From Companilactobacillus formosensis (GTDB lineage: Bacteria > Bacillota > Bacilli > Lactobacillales > Lactobacillaceae): a stretch of 64,000 nt of DNA. Below the pieces are notes generated by a model. The model was not told the DNA's origin, did not search any database, and saw nothing but the letters and a program-made list of their open reading frames with translations. Location: positions 122,791 through 186,790 of the forward strand of contig NZ_BJDU01000001.1 in the NCBI RefSeq assembly GCF_005405305.1, given 5' to 3'. The position numbers were made by a program, and so were the translations under genes. This document shows, piece after piece, positions 53,525-63,060 of the stretch; the stretch's first letter is position 1, and each line of letters starts with the position of its first letter.

Positions 53525-53553
53525 AGTTTAGTTTATGAACTTGGCAATGTCAA
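53525..53553 (-). promoter_or_regulatory. codB promoter
   Basis: Minus strand TTGACA, 17 bases, TAAACT, just upstream of the attenuator. It overlaps the codA promoter on the other strand. Confidence 0.6.
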
Positions 53554-53570
53554 CTAATAAATTGTATACT
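53541..53570 (+). promoter_or_regulatory. codA promoter
   Basis: TTGGCA, 18 bases, TATACT; the short leader holds no attenuator. Confidence 0.55.
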
Positions 53571-53599
53571 ATATCAAAAATTCAAAGGAGTGTATCTCG

Positions 53600-54832
53600 A
53601 TGTTATTACAACAAGTCAGAATCCAAAATCAATCCGCTCAAGATATTAGAATTGAAGATGGTAAGTTTACTGAGATTGCCGACCACTTGACGCCAAAAGA
53701 TGGTGAAGAAGTAATCGTTGGTCACGAAAAATTAGTTTTACCTCCATTTATTGATCCCCATGTTCACCTTGATTCAACACTGACAGCCGGTCAACCAGAA
53801 TGGAATGAAAATGGAACTTTATTTGATGGAATTCGTATTTGGACTGAACGTAAGAAATCATTAACTTATCAAGATGTTAAAAAACGTGCCATTTTAGCTT
53901 TGAAGATGCAAGCTAGTCACGGAATCCAGTTTGTTCGTTCTCACGTTGATGTAACTGATCCTAGTCTAAAAGCTCTTAAGGCTTTGATTGATGTGCGTGA
54001 AAGTGTTAAAGACTGGATGACTTTGCAATTAGTTGCTTTTCCACAAGAAGGAATTCTTTCTTATCCAAATGGTAAGGAATTAATGCAAAAAGCAGTTGAT
54101 TTGGGTGTTGATGTAGTCGGAGCTATTCCACATTATGAGTTTAATCGTGAATATTCAGTTGAATCGTTACGTTTTGCCTTTGATTTGGCACAAAAAAATG
54201 ACTTGTTGTTCGATGCACATACTGATGAAATTGATGATCCTAGTTCTAGAAGTCTAGAGACTCTAGCAACTTTAGCGTATGAAAGTGGTATGGGTCAACG
54301 TGTAACAGCTTCACATACGACCGCTATGGGTTCATATAATGATGCTTACATGTACAAATTGATGCGCTTGTTGAAGATGTCAAACATGAACTTTATCTCT
54401 AATCCTTTGGTAAACATGTACTTAGGTGGACGTTTCGATACTTATCCTAAGCGCCGTGGTTTGACTCGTGTAAAAGAATTAACTGAAGAAGGCATCAATG
54501 TTGCTTTTGGTGAAGACGACATCAAGGATCCTTGGTATCCAATGGGTAACGGCAATATGTTTGATGTTTTAGCTGAAGGATTGCACGCTACGCAAATGAT
54601 GGGACATCAACAAATTATGGACTCATATAAGTTTATTACTTTAAACAGTGCTCGGGCTTTACAAGTTGAGGATCAATACGGAATTGAAGTTGGCAAACCA
54701 GCTAACTTTGTCTTATTGGATGCTCACAACTTCTATGATGCTATCAATAAACGAGCTGCAGTCTTATTGTCGGTTCACAATGGAAAAGTTATCGGTAAAA
54801 CGAAGCCTGCTGAAACAGAATTATATATTTAA
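53600..54832 (+). CDS. codA: Cytosine deaminase (amidohydrolase)
   Basis: 410 residues. Metal ligands and core motifs are DPHVHLDST near residue 53, PHYEFNRE, DAHTDEIDDPSSRSLE, TASHTTAMGSY and FGEDDIKDPWYP. All match CodA, which removes ammonia from cytosine to give uracil using an iron or other divalent metal. AAAGGAG lies before the ATG. Divergent from codB. The uracil formed feeds UMP synthesis, which in turn signals through PyrR. Confidence 0.92.
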   Translation: MLLQQVRIQNQSAQDIRIEDGKFTEIADHLTPKDGEEVIVGHEKLVLPPFIDPHVHLDSTLTAGQPEWNENGTLFDGIRIWTERKKSLTYQDVKKRAILALKMQASHGIQFVRSHVDVTDPSLKALKALIDVRESVKDWMTLQLVAFPQEGILSYPNGKELMQKAVDLGVDVVGAIPHYEFNREYSVESLRFAFDLAQKNDLLFDAHTDEIDDPSSRSLETLATLAYESGMGQRVTASHTTAMGSYNDAYMYKLMRLLKMSNMNFISNPLVNMYLGGRFDTYPKRRGLTRVKELTEEGINVAFGEDDIKDPWYPMGNGNMFDVLAEGLHATQMMGHQQIMDSYKFITLNSARALQVEDQYGIEVGKPANFVLLDAHNFYDAINKRAAVLLSVHNGKVIGKTKPAETELYI

Positions 54833-54840
54833 CAATTATA

Positions 54841-54868
54841 GGGGCAGCCAGTGAGCTGTCTTTTTTTG
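54841..54868 (+). terminator. Terminator of codA
   Basis: GGCAGC/GCTGTC-type stem followed by T7. Confidence 0.65.
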
Positions 54869-54881
54869 TAAGGATGGAATT

Positions 54882-55565
54882 ATGATATTAGAAAGACCAA
54901 ATGTTATTAATCTACGTAAGTTACAATCACAATTGGGTGGTTTAAAAAATCGTCCTGATATTGATGAATTATCAAAGATGATTAAAATGTTTCAACTTTA
55001 TCAAGCCGGCCAAAAAGAAATCAGTACCAAATTAGAAAATCTTGATTCAGAATTTCAAGTAAATTACGATTACAATCCAATTCACCACATGGAATCTAGG
55101 ATGAAAGATATGCAAAGTCTTTTACAAAAAGCTGAGCGTAAGGGTTATGAATTAACAGTTGGGAGTATTGAGAAAAATATTTTTGATATTGCCGGTATCC
55201 GGGTGATTACAAATTATGTCGATGATATTTACAAAATTGAAAAAATGTTAACGAAACAGTCGGATGTGACTTTATTACGCCGAAAAGATTATGTTAAGCA
55301 TCCGAAAGCTAGTGGTTATCGTAGTTTGCACATTGTTGTTAAAGTACCAGTTTTCCAAGCCGAAGGACCAATTGATGTTCCGGTCGAGATTCAAATTAGA
55401 ACCGTTGGCATGGACATGTGGGCTAGTTTGGAACATAAGTTGCGCTATAAGACCAATGTCGATAAAAAATTAGTTGATCAATACGGTGACCGATTACAAG
55501 GATATGCGGATGAATTAGAAAAAATTGAGCGTGGTATGCAAGATATACATCAGAATTTAATCTAA
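54882..55565 (+). CDS. relP: Small alarmone synthetase, RelP/YwaC type
   Basis: 227 residues. The RelA/SpoT synthetase domain has YNPIHHMESRMKDM, DIAGIRVITNYVDDIY, GYRSLHIVVKVPV and VEIQIRTVGMDMWASLEHK (about 162-180). There is no HD hydrolase, TGS or ACT domain, so it only makes (p)ppGpp. The NPI(E/H)H-x-K/ESR start and the order of motifs are closer to RelP than to RelQ in my reading. Such enzymes respond mainly by transcription, often to wall stress. It follows the codA terminator and has its own hairpin. Confidence 0.85.
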   Translation: MILERPNVINLRKLQSQLGGLKNRPDIDELSKMIKMFQLYQAGQKEISTKLENLDSEFQVNYDYNPIHHMESRMKDMQSLLQKAERKGYELTVGSIEKNIFDIAGIRVITNYVDDIYKIEKMLTKQSDVTLLRRKDYVKHPKASGYRSLHIVVKVPVFQAEGPIDVPVEIQIRTVGMDMWASLEHKLRYKTNVDKKLVDQYGDRLQGYADELEKIERGMQDIHQNLI

Positions 55566-55614
55566 AAAAAAAGGGCCTTAGTTCACTGATAGTAGCGAAT
55601 TAAGGTCCTTTTTA
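55566..55614. terminator. Bidirectional terminator after relP
   Basis: AAGGGCCTTAGTTC/GAATTAAGGTCCTT stem with A and T tracts on either side; shared with the convergent GNAT gene. Confidence 0.8.
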
Positions 55615-56154
55615 CACAGCCTGCTCGGGTGCATTATTTAGTAGCCAATTTTCTTTGGTCAGTTCGTAAGCCATGACAGTTCTGACTTCTCCAGTGTGCG
55701 GTGAAGGGGAGGTGCCAATGGAACCTAAATCAGTCATGCCCATTTTTTCCATTACTCGGCCAGATCTTGGATTGAGACTGGCATAGTGAGCTTCAATTCG
55801 TTCGAAGTTTAAATCTTCGAATCCATAAGCCATCATAATTTTGCCAACTTCCGCAACGAATCCTTTGCCCCAAGCACTTTGAGCTAGAGCATAAGTTAGT
55901 AAGGCACTGTAGCCTTCGGGATGGAATTCGTAAAAGCCAATTAGTTGGTGGGTATCTTTAGTTTCGATACCAAAAGAATAGATTGATCCTAGAAAATGAG
56001 AGTTAAAAAGTTCAGCAAAATTATTCTCGGCTTGAACATTGCGATACCTAGTGTATCTAACTACCAAAGGATCGTACAAGATAGCTTGTAAGTCGTTAAA
56101 GTCCTCAATTTGAAACGGACGAATAAGTAATCTCTCTGTTGTAATTTGACGCAT
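55612..56154 (-). CDS. GNAT-family N-acetyltransferase (RimJ/RimL-like)
   Basis: 180 residues. MRQITTERLLIRPFQIEDF is the standard start of the Acetyltransf_3 group. AQSAWGKGFVAEVGKIMMAYGF is the acetyl-CoA-binding motif A, and FERIEAHYASLNPRSGRVMEKMGM is motif B. It acetylates an N-terminal or side-chain amine; the acceptor is unknown. Divergent from the MarR gene. Confidence 0.88.
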   Translation of the reverse strand: MRQITTERLLIRPFQIEDFNDLQAILYDPLVVRYTRYRNVQAENNFAELFNSHFLGSIYSFGIETKDTHQLIGFYEFHPEGYSALLTYALAQSAWGKGFVAEVGKIMMAYGFEDLNFERIEAHYASLNPRSGRVMEKMGMTDLGSIGTSPSPHTGEVRTVMAYELTKENWLLNNAPEQAV

Positions 56155-56268
56155 CTTTTTTTCTCCAAATCCTCAATTAGAATTAGAATAATAAACTATT
56201 ATTTAGCGTCTGTAAACTATTTTATTTCGAAAAAATTGTTGACTTTATAAAAATAAAATATTATTATA

Positions 56269-56282
56269 GTTCGCATACGAAC
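56269..56282. promoter_or_regulatory. MarR operator, copy 1
   Basis: GTTCGCATACGAAC, a 14-bp palindrome with arms GTTCG/CGAAC, at the promoter of the marR gene (TTGACT at 56239 upstream). The same palindrome with swapped central bases recurs at 56785. Confidence 0.75.
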
Positions 56283-56297
56283 AAACGGAGGATGATT

Positions 56298-56765
56298 ATG
56301 ATGCTTGATCCAAAAACAATGATTGTTTTTAATGTTAGAGATTTATCATTACATATTTCTCGATATATTCAGTCTGATCAACAGAGACGTGGTGGCAGAC
56401 CGTTTGAAGATAAAGATGCCACCGATCGGGTATCCCGTTTGCAAGGAATGGCAGTTGGTTTTTTGTACAAAAATAAAGACCAACAAGTTATCCAAAAGGA
56501 TATTGAAAAGGGCATGTTTATTAGTAGGTCAACGGCTAGTGGCTTAGTTAAACGAATGGTGAAGAATGGACTGATTTATTCGACTCCATCAGCAAATGAT
56601 GCACGGGTCAAGTGTTTACATCTAACAAGTCATGCTTTGGATATTATGTACGAAATTGACAAAAATGCTGCACGAACAGAAAAAAAATTACGACAAGGAA
56701 TCGATGAAAAAGATTTAGATGTTTTCTTTAAAGTGTTGAAACAAATTAAAGAGAATACTAAATAG
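56298..56765 (+). CDS. MarR-family regulator of the ABC exporter
   Basis: 155 residues from the ATG at 56298; the ATG at 56292 is too close to GGAGG to be used, and 56301 is also possible. The winged helix reads QKDIEKGMFISRSTASGLVKRMVKNGLIYSTPSANDARVKCLHLT, with the DxR wing. It heads an operon-like run with two ABC half-transporters and has a matching palindrome before itself and before them. So it likely represses both and releases them when a drug binds. Confidence 0.9.
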   Translation: MMLDPKTMIVFNVRDLSLHISRYIQSDQQRRGGRPFEDKDATDRVSRLQGMAVGFLYKNKDQQVIQKDIEKGMFISRSTASGLVKRMVKNGLIYSTPSANDARVKCLHLTSHALDIMYEIDKNAARTEKKLRQGIDEKDLDVFFKVLKQIKENTK

Positions 56766-56784
56766 CTTTTTTTTGAGATAATAG

Positions 56785-56798
56785 TTCGTATGCGAACT
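56785..56798. promoter_or_regulatory. MarR operator, copy 2
   Basis: GTTCGTATGCGAAC between the marR gene and the first ABC gene, 13 bases before the latter's ATG. Confidence 0.75.
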
Positions 56799-56811
56799 AG
56801 AGGAGGACTAA

Positions 56812-58578
56812 ATGCTTAAATTATTTAAAAAATTGAATAAAAAAGAATATAGCATGATTGGCATTAGCTTAATCTTTATTATTTTACAAGTATGGTTGGA
56901 ATTGGAAATACCAAGTTATATGTCAACGATTACACAACGATTGGAACAACGAGGAACAACCGTTAATCAAATTTTACAGCCGGGTATGATGATGATTTTA
57001 TTATCAGTCCTAAGTGTAATTGCCTCAATTATTGTTGGGTATTTTGCTGCACATGTAGCAGCAGGATTTACAGCACGACTACGGAAAAATATTTTTGATC
57101 AAGTTATGGATTATTCAACTCATGACATTAAGAAATTTTCTGTTTCAAGTTTACTAACGCGCTCAACAAACGATTTAACGCAATTACAACAGTTTATTGC
57201 AATGGGTCTGCAAGTCATTATCAAGGCCCCAATTACTGCTATTTGGGCAATTACCAAGATTGCAAACAAAGGTTGGCAGTGGACTAGTGCTACAGCAATC
57301 GCCGTGGTTGTTTTGATTGCAATGTTGACCTTTATTCTCTTAATGGTACAGCCAAGATTTAAAAAGATTCAAAGTTTAACTGATCGATTAAATTTAGTTA
57401 CTCGTGAAAATCTTTCAGGAATTAGAGTTGTTCATGCTTACAATGCCGAAGACTATCAAAATCAAAAATTTAACAAGGCAAATAAGGATTTAACTGATAC
57501 AAATTTATTTGCTAATCGCGTTTTAGCGTTAATGAATCCTGGAATGAGTTTTATTTCTAGCACCTTGACTTTGGCGGTTTATGCTATTGGAGCAATTATC
57601 ATTAATCAAGCTACGGTTGGAAGTACTCGATTGACACTATTTAGTAATATGATTGTTTTCTCATCGTATGCTATGCAAGTGATTTTAGGATTTTTATTGT
57701 TGTCGATTATTTTTATTTTATTACCTCGTGTAACTGTATCCGTAGGAAGAATCAATGAAGTTTTAGACGTTGAACCATCAATTAAACATCAAGAAACTAC
57801 TACAAAATCTACTACTGGTAAAGGAATTCTAGAATTTAATAACGTTAGTTTCCGCTATCCAGGAGCTGAAGTGGATGCGATTCACGATTTGAGTTTTAAA
57901 GCTAAGACTGGTCAGACGGTTGCTTTTATCGGTTCAACAGGTAGTGGTAAATCTACAGCTATGAATTTAATTCCCAGATTGTATGATACGACAGAAGGCT
58001 CGGTTGCAATCGATGGAGTTGATGTTAAAGACTATTCTGAAAAAGATCTGAACAATAAAGTTGGATATATTCCACAAAAAGCAGTTCTGTTTAGTGGTAC
58101 GATTCGTTCTAATCTTGCCTTTGGTTCAACGGATAATACTAATGAAAAATCCGATAGTGATCTTTTTGATGCCTTAGATATTGCTCAATCAAAAGATTTT
58201 GTTGAACAAAAAGAAGGTCAATTGGATGCTAAAGTGGCTCAACATGGGGATAATTTCTCTGGTGGTCAAAAACAACGTTTGGCGATTGCAAGAGCTATAG
58301 CTAGAAAACCAGAAATTTTGTTATTCGATGATTCCTTTTCCGCTCTGGATTATGAAACTGACAAAAAATTACGTAATCAATTAAAAGAAAACGCCGCTCA
58401 AACGACCAAAATCATTGTTGCACAACGAATTAGTACCATTATGGATGCTGATTTAATAATTGTTCTTGATAATGGACGAGTTGCTGGTCAAGGAACGCAT
58501 AAAGAATTATTGAAGGATAACAAGGTATATCAAGAGATTGCCTATTCACAATTATCAAAGGAGGAGCTTGCTGAATGA
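56812..58578 (+). CDS. Heterodimeric ABC exporter, half 1 (degenerate Walker B)
   Basis: 588 residues: six helices (about 1-320) then an ATPase with Walker A GSTGSGKST, signature FSGGQKQRLAIARA and Walker B ILLFDDSFSALD. The catalytic Glu is replaced by Asp, which marks the subunit with the non-catalytic site in pairs such as TM287/288 or BmrCD. Overlaps the next gene by four bases (ATGA). Exports drugs or lipids; substrate is unknown. Confidence 0.9.
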   Translation: MLKLFKKLNKKEYSMIGISLIFIILQVWLELEIPSYMSTITQRLEQRGTTVNQILQPGMMMILLSVLSVIASIIVGYFAAHVAAGFTARLRKNIFDQVMDYSTHDIKKFSVSSLLTRSTNDLTQLQQFIAMGLQVIIKAPITAIWAITKIANKGWQWTSATAIAVVVLIAMLTFILLMVQPRFKKIQSLTDRLNLVTRENLSGIRVVHAYNAEDYQNQKFNKANKDLTDTNLFANRVLALMNPGMSFISSTLTLAVYAIGAIIINQATVGSTRLTLFSNMIVFSSYAMQVILGFLLLSIIFILLPRVTVSVGRINEVLDVEPSIKHQETTTKSTTGKGILEFNNVSFRYPGAEVDAIHDLSFKAKTGQTVAFIGSTGSGKSTAMNLIPRLYDTTEGSVAIDGVDVKDYSEKDLNNKVGYIPQKAVLFSGTIRSNLAFGSTDNTNEKSDSDLFDALDIAQSKDFVEQKEGQLDAKVAQHGDNFSGGQKQRLAIARAIARKPEILLFDDSFSALDYETDKKLRNQLKENAAQTTKIIVAQRISTIMDADLIIVLDNGRVAGQGTHKELLKDNKVYQEIAYSQLSKEELAE

Positions 58579-60305
58579 AAATAGTTAATGGTATCAAAAA
58601 ATATGGATCAGAATATTTAGTTCCATTAATAATAGCTTTTGTTTTTGCGATGGCTGGAAGTATCTTCACCATCATCGGGCCAAGCAAACTAAGTAGTATT
58701 ACCGATTTAATCAGTAAGGGGTTATTTGGCAAAATTGATTTGACTCAAGTAATGCATATTGTAGTGATTTTAGGCGTGATTTATGTTGTTGCAGCAATTT
58801 TGTCTTATGGTCAAGGCTTCATTATGGCAACAATCACCCAAAAATTTACCCAAAAATTACGTTCTAAAATCACAGAAAAAATTAATAAATTGCCGTTGCA
58901 ATACTTTGATACACACAATGAAGGTGATACTTTAAGTCGAGTTACTAACGATTTGGATACTGTAGGACAGTCGCTTAATCAAAGTTTGGGTATTTTAGTT
59001 TCGGCCGTTACTTTGTTGATTGGTAGTATCGTTATGATGTTCGCCACAAATGTTACTTTGGGCTTTACAGCTGTTTTATCAGTATTAATTGGTTTTATTT
59101 TAACGATTATTTTGATATCTAAATCACAAAAATACTTTTATAATCAACAAAATAAATTAGCTGATGTTTCTGGTTATATCGAAGAAATCTATAGTGGTCA
59201 TGATGTTGTAAATACATATAACTACACGGATGAAGCCAAATATAATTTCGATCAGATGAACAATGAATTACAAGATAACGTTTGGAAATCTCAATTCTTA
59301 TCCGGAATTATGCAACCTTTGATGAATTTCATTGGTAATTTTGGATATGTCATGGTCAGTGTCGTTGGTGCTATTTTGGTTTTAAATGGACATACTACTA
59401 TTGGTGTAATCGTAGCTTTTATGATTTATGTACGTTTGTTTACACAACCACTATCCCAAATTACGCAAGCATTCTCTAGTTTGCAGTTAGCTCAAGCCGC
59501 AATGAAACGAGTTTTTGACTTTTTATCAGAAGATGAAGTTGTTGAAGATAGAAGGAATTATCAAACTATTTCCGGAACCAAAGGCAACGTTGAATTCGAT
59601 GATGTTGAATTTGGATATTTACCTGGACAAAAGATTTTAAAGAATTTCTCGTTAAAAGCTCAGGCTGGTCAAAAGGTTGCAATCGTTGGTCCCACAGGAT
59701 CAGGGAAAACAACAACGGTCAATTTATTAATGCGTTTTTATGATATGAATCAGGGTAAAATAAAAATTGATGGTATTGATATAACCGACATGAAGCGTTC
59801 GGAAGTTCGTAATCAATTTGATATGGTTTTACAAGAAGCTTGGTTATTCGATGATACGGTCAAAAATAATTTGATTTACAATCAAAAGAATGTGACGGAC
59901 GAGCAAATAAAAGCTGCAACTAAAGCTGTAGGATTGGATCATTTTATCGAAACTTTGCCAAATGGCTATGATACAGTTTTGGATGATTCAGTTAGTTTAT
60001 CAGTAGGACAAAAGCAGCTCTTAACTATTGCACGTGCTTTAATTAGAGACGCACCAATGTTAATTTTAGATGAGGCAACAAGTTCAGTTGATACTAGAAC
60101 CGAAGAGCAAATTCAAAAAGCTATGGATCTATTGATGAAGGGACGTACATCGTTCGTTATTGCTCATCGGCTTTCTACAATCAAAAACTCCGACTTAATT
60201 TTGGTAGTTAAAAACGGAGAAATAATTGAACGTGGAACACATGATGAATTGATGGCTAAAAATGGTTTTTATAACAATATGTATAATAGTCAATTCACAA
60301 AATAA
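58575..60305 (+). CDS. Heterodimeric ABC exporter, half 2 (canonical Walker B)
   Basis: 576 residues: six helices then ATPase with Walker A GPTGSGKTT, Walker B MLILDEATSSVD with the catalytic Glu, and signature LSVGQ in place of LSGGQ. The altered signature pairs with the degenerate Walker B of half 1, so one of the two ATP sites is weak. This is the usual design of LmrCD/BmrCD-type multidrug exporters. Ended by a perfect 16-bp hairpin. Confidence 0.9.
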   Translation: MKIVNGIKKYGSEYLVPLIIAFVFAMAGSIFTIIGPSKLSSITDLISKGLFGKIDLTQVMHIVVILGVIYVVAAILSYGQGFIMATITQKFTQKLRSKITEKINKLPLQYFDTHNEGDTLSRVTNDLDTVGQSLNQSLGILVSAVTLLIGSIVMMFATNVTLGFTAVLSVLIGFILTIILISKSQKYFYNQQNKLADVSGYIEEIYSGHDVVNTYNYTDEAKYNFDQMNNELQDNVWKSQFLSGIMQPLMNFIGNFGYVMVSVVGAILVLNGHTTIGVIVAFMIYVRLFTQPLSQITQAFSSLQLAQAAMKRVFDFLSEDEVVEDRRNYQTISGTKGNVEFDDVEFGYLPGQKILKNFSLKAQAGQKVAIVGPTGSGKTTTVNLLMRFYDMNQGKIKIDGIDITDMKRSEVRNQFDMVLQEAWLFDDTVKNNLIYNQKNVTDEQIKAATKAVGLDHFIETLPNGYDTVLDDSVSLSVGQKQLLTIARALIRDAPMLILDEATSSVDTRTEEQIQKAMDLLMKGRTSFVIAHRLSTIKNSDLILVVKNGEIIERGTHDELMAKNGFYNNMYNSQFTK

Positions 60306-60312
60306 GAAAAAG

Positions 60313-60357
60313 ATGCTAAAAAGGAGGCCATCAAAATTTGAGCCTCCTTTTTAGCAT
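60313..60357 (+). terminator. Terminator of the ABC exporter operon
   Basis: ATGCTAAAAAGGAGGC paired perfectly with GCCTCCTTTTTAGCAT, 13-base loop. Confidence 0.8.
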
Positions 60358-60386
60358 GTAAAAATGTTTGAAAATAATTTAAATCA

Positions 60387-60415
60387 TTGACAGGTGTATA
60401 AACATATTATAAAAT
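60387..60415 (+). promoter_or_regulatory. Candidate treA promoter
   Basis: TTGACA, 17 bases, TAAAAT, 54 bases before the ATG at 60470. Confidence 0.6.
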
Positions 60416-60469
60416 TACGGCGTTAAGTAGGTGCATTTTTAAATTTCAAATACTGAGGAGTTTTAATTA

Positions 60470-62116
60470 ATGAGGGAATGGCAAAAAGAAACTGTGTATC
60501 AGATTTATCCACGCAGTTTTCAAGATTCTAATGGGGATGGTATCGGTGATATCAACGGTATTATTTCTCGATTAGATTATTTACAAAAGCTTGGAATCGG
60601 TTTGATTTGGCTAACTCCAATGTATCGTTCACCAGGTAACGATAATGGCTACGATATTGCAGATTACTATCAAATTGATCCAGTTTTTGGAACAATGGAA
60701 GATTTTGAGAATTTATTGAATGAAGCTCATAAGCGTAATATCAAAATTATTATGGATATGGTCTTGAATCACACTTCAAATGAAAATCATTGGTTCCAGG
60801 AAGCTTTGAAATCAAAAGATAATCCATATCATGATTTTTATATTTGGAAAGATCCAGTCGACGGACATGAACCTAATAACTGGGTTTCCAAATTTAGTGG
60901 TAGTGCATGGAAGTATGTGCCAGAGTTAGACCAATATTATTTACACTTGTATGACGTGACGATGCCTGATTTAAATTGGCGTAATGAAAAATTGCGTAAT
61001 AAGATTTTTAAAATGTTGAAATACTGGGCTGCCAAAGGAATCGATGGTTTCCGTCTGGATGTTATCAACAATATTTCTAAAGATAAAGAGATGCCTAATG
61101 ACACTTTTGCTACACCTCTAGACGACGGACGTAACTTCTATACCAATGGTCCACATGTGCACGAATACATCCACGAAATGTATGAAAAGGTCTTTGGACC
61201 TAATAATTTTGTGACGGTTGGAGAATTGTCTTCAACGCCTATTTCTGAGGCAATCAAGTACACTAATCCAGATCGTCAAGAACTCTCAATGGCCTTTACT
61301 TTCCATCATGTCAAAGTCGATTATACTAATGGGAATAAATGGACACTTGGGCAATACAAATTGTCTGATTTAACGAGGATCTTGAGTGACTGGCAAGTGA
61401 AAATGAGTGCTCATGGTGGTTGGAATGCATTGTTCTGGAATAACCATGATCAACCACGTGCTATTTCAAGATTTACCAATGATACAAAATATCGTGATCA
61501 ATCGGCCAAATTGTTAGCAATGGTTGAATTTGGGTTGCAAGGAACGCCTTATATTTATCAAGGTGACGAAATTGCGATGAAGAATGCTTATTTCACTGAC
61601 ATTAAACAATATAATGATCATGAATCAATCAATGCTTACAATGAATTGATAAAAAATGGTGTTGCTAAGGAAAAAGCCATTAAAATCTTGCAACAAAAAT
61701 CACGTGAAAATGCGCGTTTGCCAATGCAATGGAATTCTAAATTAAATTATGGGTTTACAACTGGCCAACCGTGGTTAAAACCACTACACCAAGATGACTA
61801 TTCAGTCGAAAAAGTCTTAAAAATGAAAAATAACGTTTTTGATTTTTATCGTGCATTGATTTTCCTACGTAAACACAAACAGATTCTCATAAATGGACAA
61901 TATAAATTATTAAATTCGCAAGATAATAGTGTTTATAGCTATGAAAGAATTAATAATAAGGGTAAAATTTTAGTAATGGCTAATTTCACTGATCAAATGC
62001 AAGAAAGAAAAATTGCGAATGGTTTTGATTTGTTGCTTGGTAATTATGAGGGAATCAAGTTAAACAAAGGAACAGTAACTTTACGACCATATGAATCAGT
62101 CATGTTGGAAAAATAA
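60470..62116 (+). CDS. treA: Trehalose-6-phosphate hydrolase (GH13)
   Basis: 548 residues, GH13 barrel. Regions in order: MDMVLNHTS, GIDGFRLDVIN with the nucleophile Asp, VGELSS with the acid Glu, and FWNNHDQPR with the third Asp. QIYPRSFQDSNGDGIGDINGI is the start. The blocks 'DGRNFYTNGPHVHEYIHEM' and 'FTFHHVKVDY' match TreA/TreC more than oligo-1,6-glucosidase. It splits trehalose 6-phosphate to glucose and glucose 6-phosphate. A PTS trehalose carrier is expected but is not in the window. Confidence 0.85.
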   Translation: MREWQKETVYQIYPRSFQDSNGDGIGDINGIISRLDYLQKLGIGLIWLTPMYRSPGNDNGYDIADYYQIDPVFGTMEDFENLLNEAHKRNIKIIMDMVLNHTSNENHWFQEALKSKDNPYHDFYIWKDPVDGHEPNNWVSKFSGSAWKYVPELDQYYLHLYDVTMPDLNWRNEKLRNKIFKMLKYWAAKGIDGFRLDVINNISKDKEMPNDTFATPLDDGRNFYTNGPHVHEYIHEMYEKVFGPNNFVTVGELSSTPISEAIKYTNPDRQELSMAFTFHHVKVDYTNGNKWTLGQYKLSDLTRILSDWQVKMSAHGGWNALFWNNHDQPRAISRFTNDTKYRDQSAKLLAMVEFGLQGTPYIYQGDEIAMKNAYFTDIKQYNDHESINAYNELIKNGVAKEKAIKILQQKSRENARLPMQWNSKLNYGFTTGQPWLKPLHQDDYSVEKVLKMKNNVFDFYRALIFLRKHKQILINGQYKLLNSQDNSVYSYERINNKGKILVMANFTDQMQERKIANGFDLLLGNYEGIKLNKGTVTLRPYESVMLEK

Positions 62117-62234
62117 TTAATTAGGATTCTTTTTAAACCTTATCTAGTCAGTAGTGACAGCTTTGTGGATGCTCAGTACGTTCCAGCATCCACAAAGCCG
62201 AACGAACGACGGCATATGATATTAACCTAATTAA
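62117..62234 (-). repeat. Dispersed intergenic repeat, full-length copy with outer inverted ends
   Basis: Outer ends TTAATTAGGA (62117) and AACCTAATTAA (62224-62234) are inverted. Inside is a perfect 14-bp hairpin GCTTTGTGGATGCT/AGCATCCACAAAGC (62160-62173 and 62185-62198) and the CTATCTAGTC-like tail (TTATCTAGTCAGTAG). On the minus strand the order equals the copy at 18456. It sits between treA and the GntR gene. Confidence 0.65.
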
Positions 62235-62294
62235 AAAAAGCTCGATTAGAGAGGGTATTTCAAATTTTGCACTACCGAAATTGAGGAGAAAAAA

Positions 62295-63026
62295 ATGCCA
62301 AAGAACTTATATTCAGATATTTATCATATATTAAAAGGCGAAATTGATAGTAATGTTTATCCACCTAAGACAATTTTGCCAGGTGAAGAAGATTTATCAC
62401 AACGTTTTAGCGTAACTAGAAATACAATTAGAAGAGCACTGAAAAAGCTTCAATCTGATGGTCTAGTTTATACAGTAAAAGGTCGCGGAGTAGTTGTTTT
62501 GGAACCGATTGTGGATAACCGAGTGATTTTCTCAGCAGCTAACCACTATGGATTCCAAGATTTGATGAGTTTTCCTCAGAATAAGTTCATTAAAAAATTG
62601 AGTACCAAGGTTTTGAAATTTGAAGAAGTTGAAATCGATGATGAATTGTCAAAGCATACTTCTTTTACAATTGGAGATATGGCTTACTATGTTGAACGTT
62701 TACGTTTAGTTAATGGTAAAGCTATGGCTATGGATACAAGTTATTTCAGACAAGAAAACATGCCTAATTTAACGATTGAGAATGCTCAAAATTCGATTTA
62801 TCAATATATTCGTGATGAAAAATTATTTAAAATTGCGGCAGCACGTTCAGTCGCTACAGTTGAAACAGTAACTCAAAAAGAAGCTGACGTTTTAAATCTT
62901 AAAAAAGCCAACTGCGTAGGTGCTTTAAAGAAATATGTTTACACCGATTTGGGTAATTTATTCGAATGTACTGAAACTAAATACGTGCCAGATCATTTCT
63001 CATTAGTGGGATTTGAATCATATTAA
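62295..63026 (+). CDS. treR: GntR/UTRA regulator, probable TreR
   Basis: 243 residues. Winged helix LYSDIYHILKGEIDSNVYPPKTILPGEEDLSQRFSVTRNTIRRALKKLQSDGL (about 4-56), then a UTRA sugar-phosphate-sensing domain (about 90-240). Its place right after the trehalose-6-phosphate hydrolase gene suggests that it is TreR, a repressor that lets go on binding trehalose 6-phosphate. A paralogue lies convergently beyond it, so either may be the real TreR. Ribosome site GAGGAG. Confidence 0.7.
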   Translation: MPKNLYSDIYHILKGEIDSNVYPPKTILPGEEDLSQRFSVTRNTIRRALKKLQSDGLVYTVKGRGVVVLEPIVDNRVIFSAANHYGFQDLMSFPQNKFIKKLSTKVLKFEEVEIDDELSKHTSFTIGDMAYYVERLRLVNGKAMAMDTSYFRQENMPNLTIENAQNSIYQYIRDEKLFKIAAARSVATVETVTQKEADVLNLKKANCVGALKKYVYTDLGNLFECTETKYVPDHFSLVGFESY

Positions 63027-63060
63027 AAAAAGTCGACCAAAAATGGTCGGCTTTTTTTTT
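63024..63060. terminator. Bidirectional terminator between two GntR genes
   Basis: AAAAAAAGTCGACC/GGTCGGCTTTTTTT stem with a six-base loop and T9. Confidence 0.85.

Noticed and set aside
54648-54854. Second frame within codA
   Set aside because: Shadow of the codA frame; codA is well conserved to its own stop.
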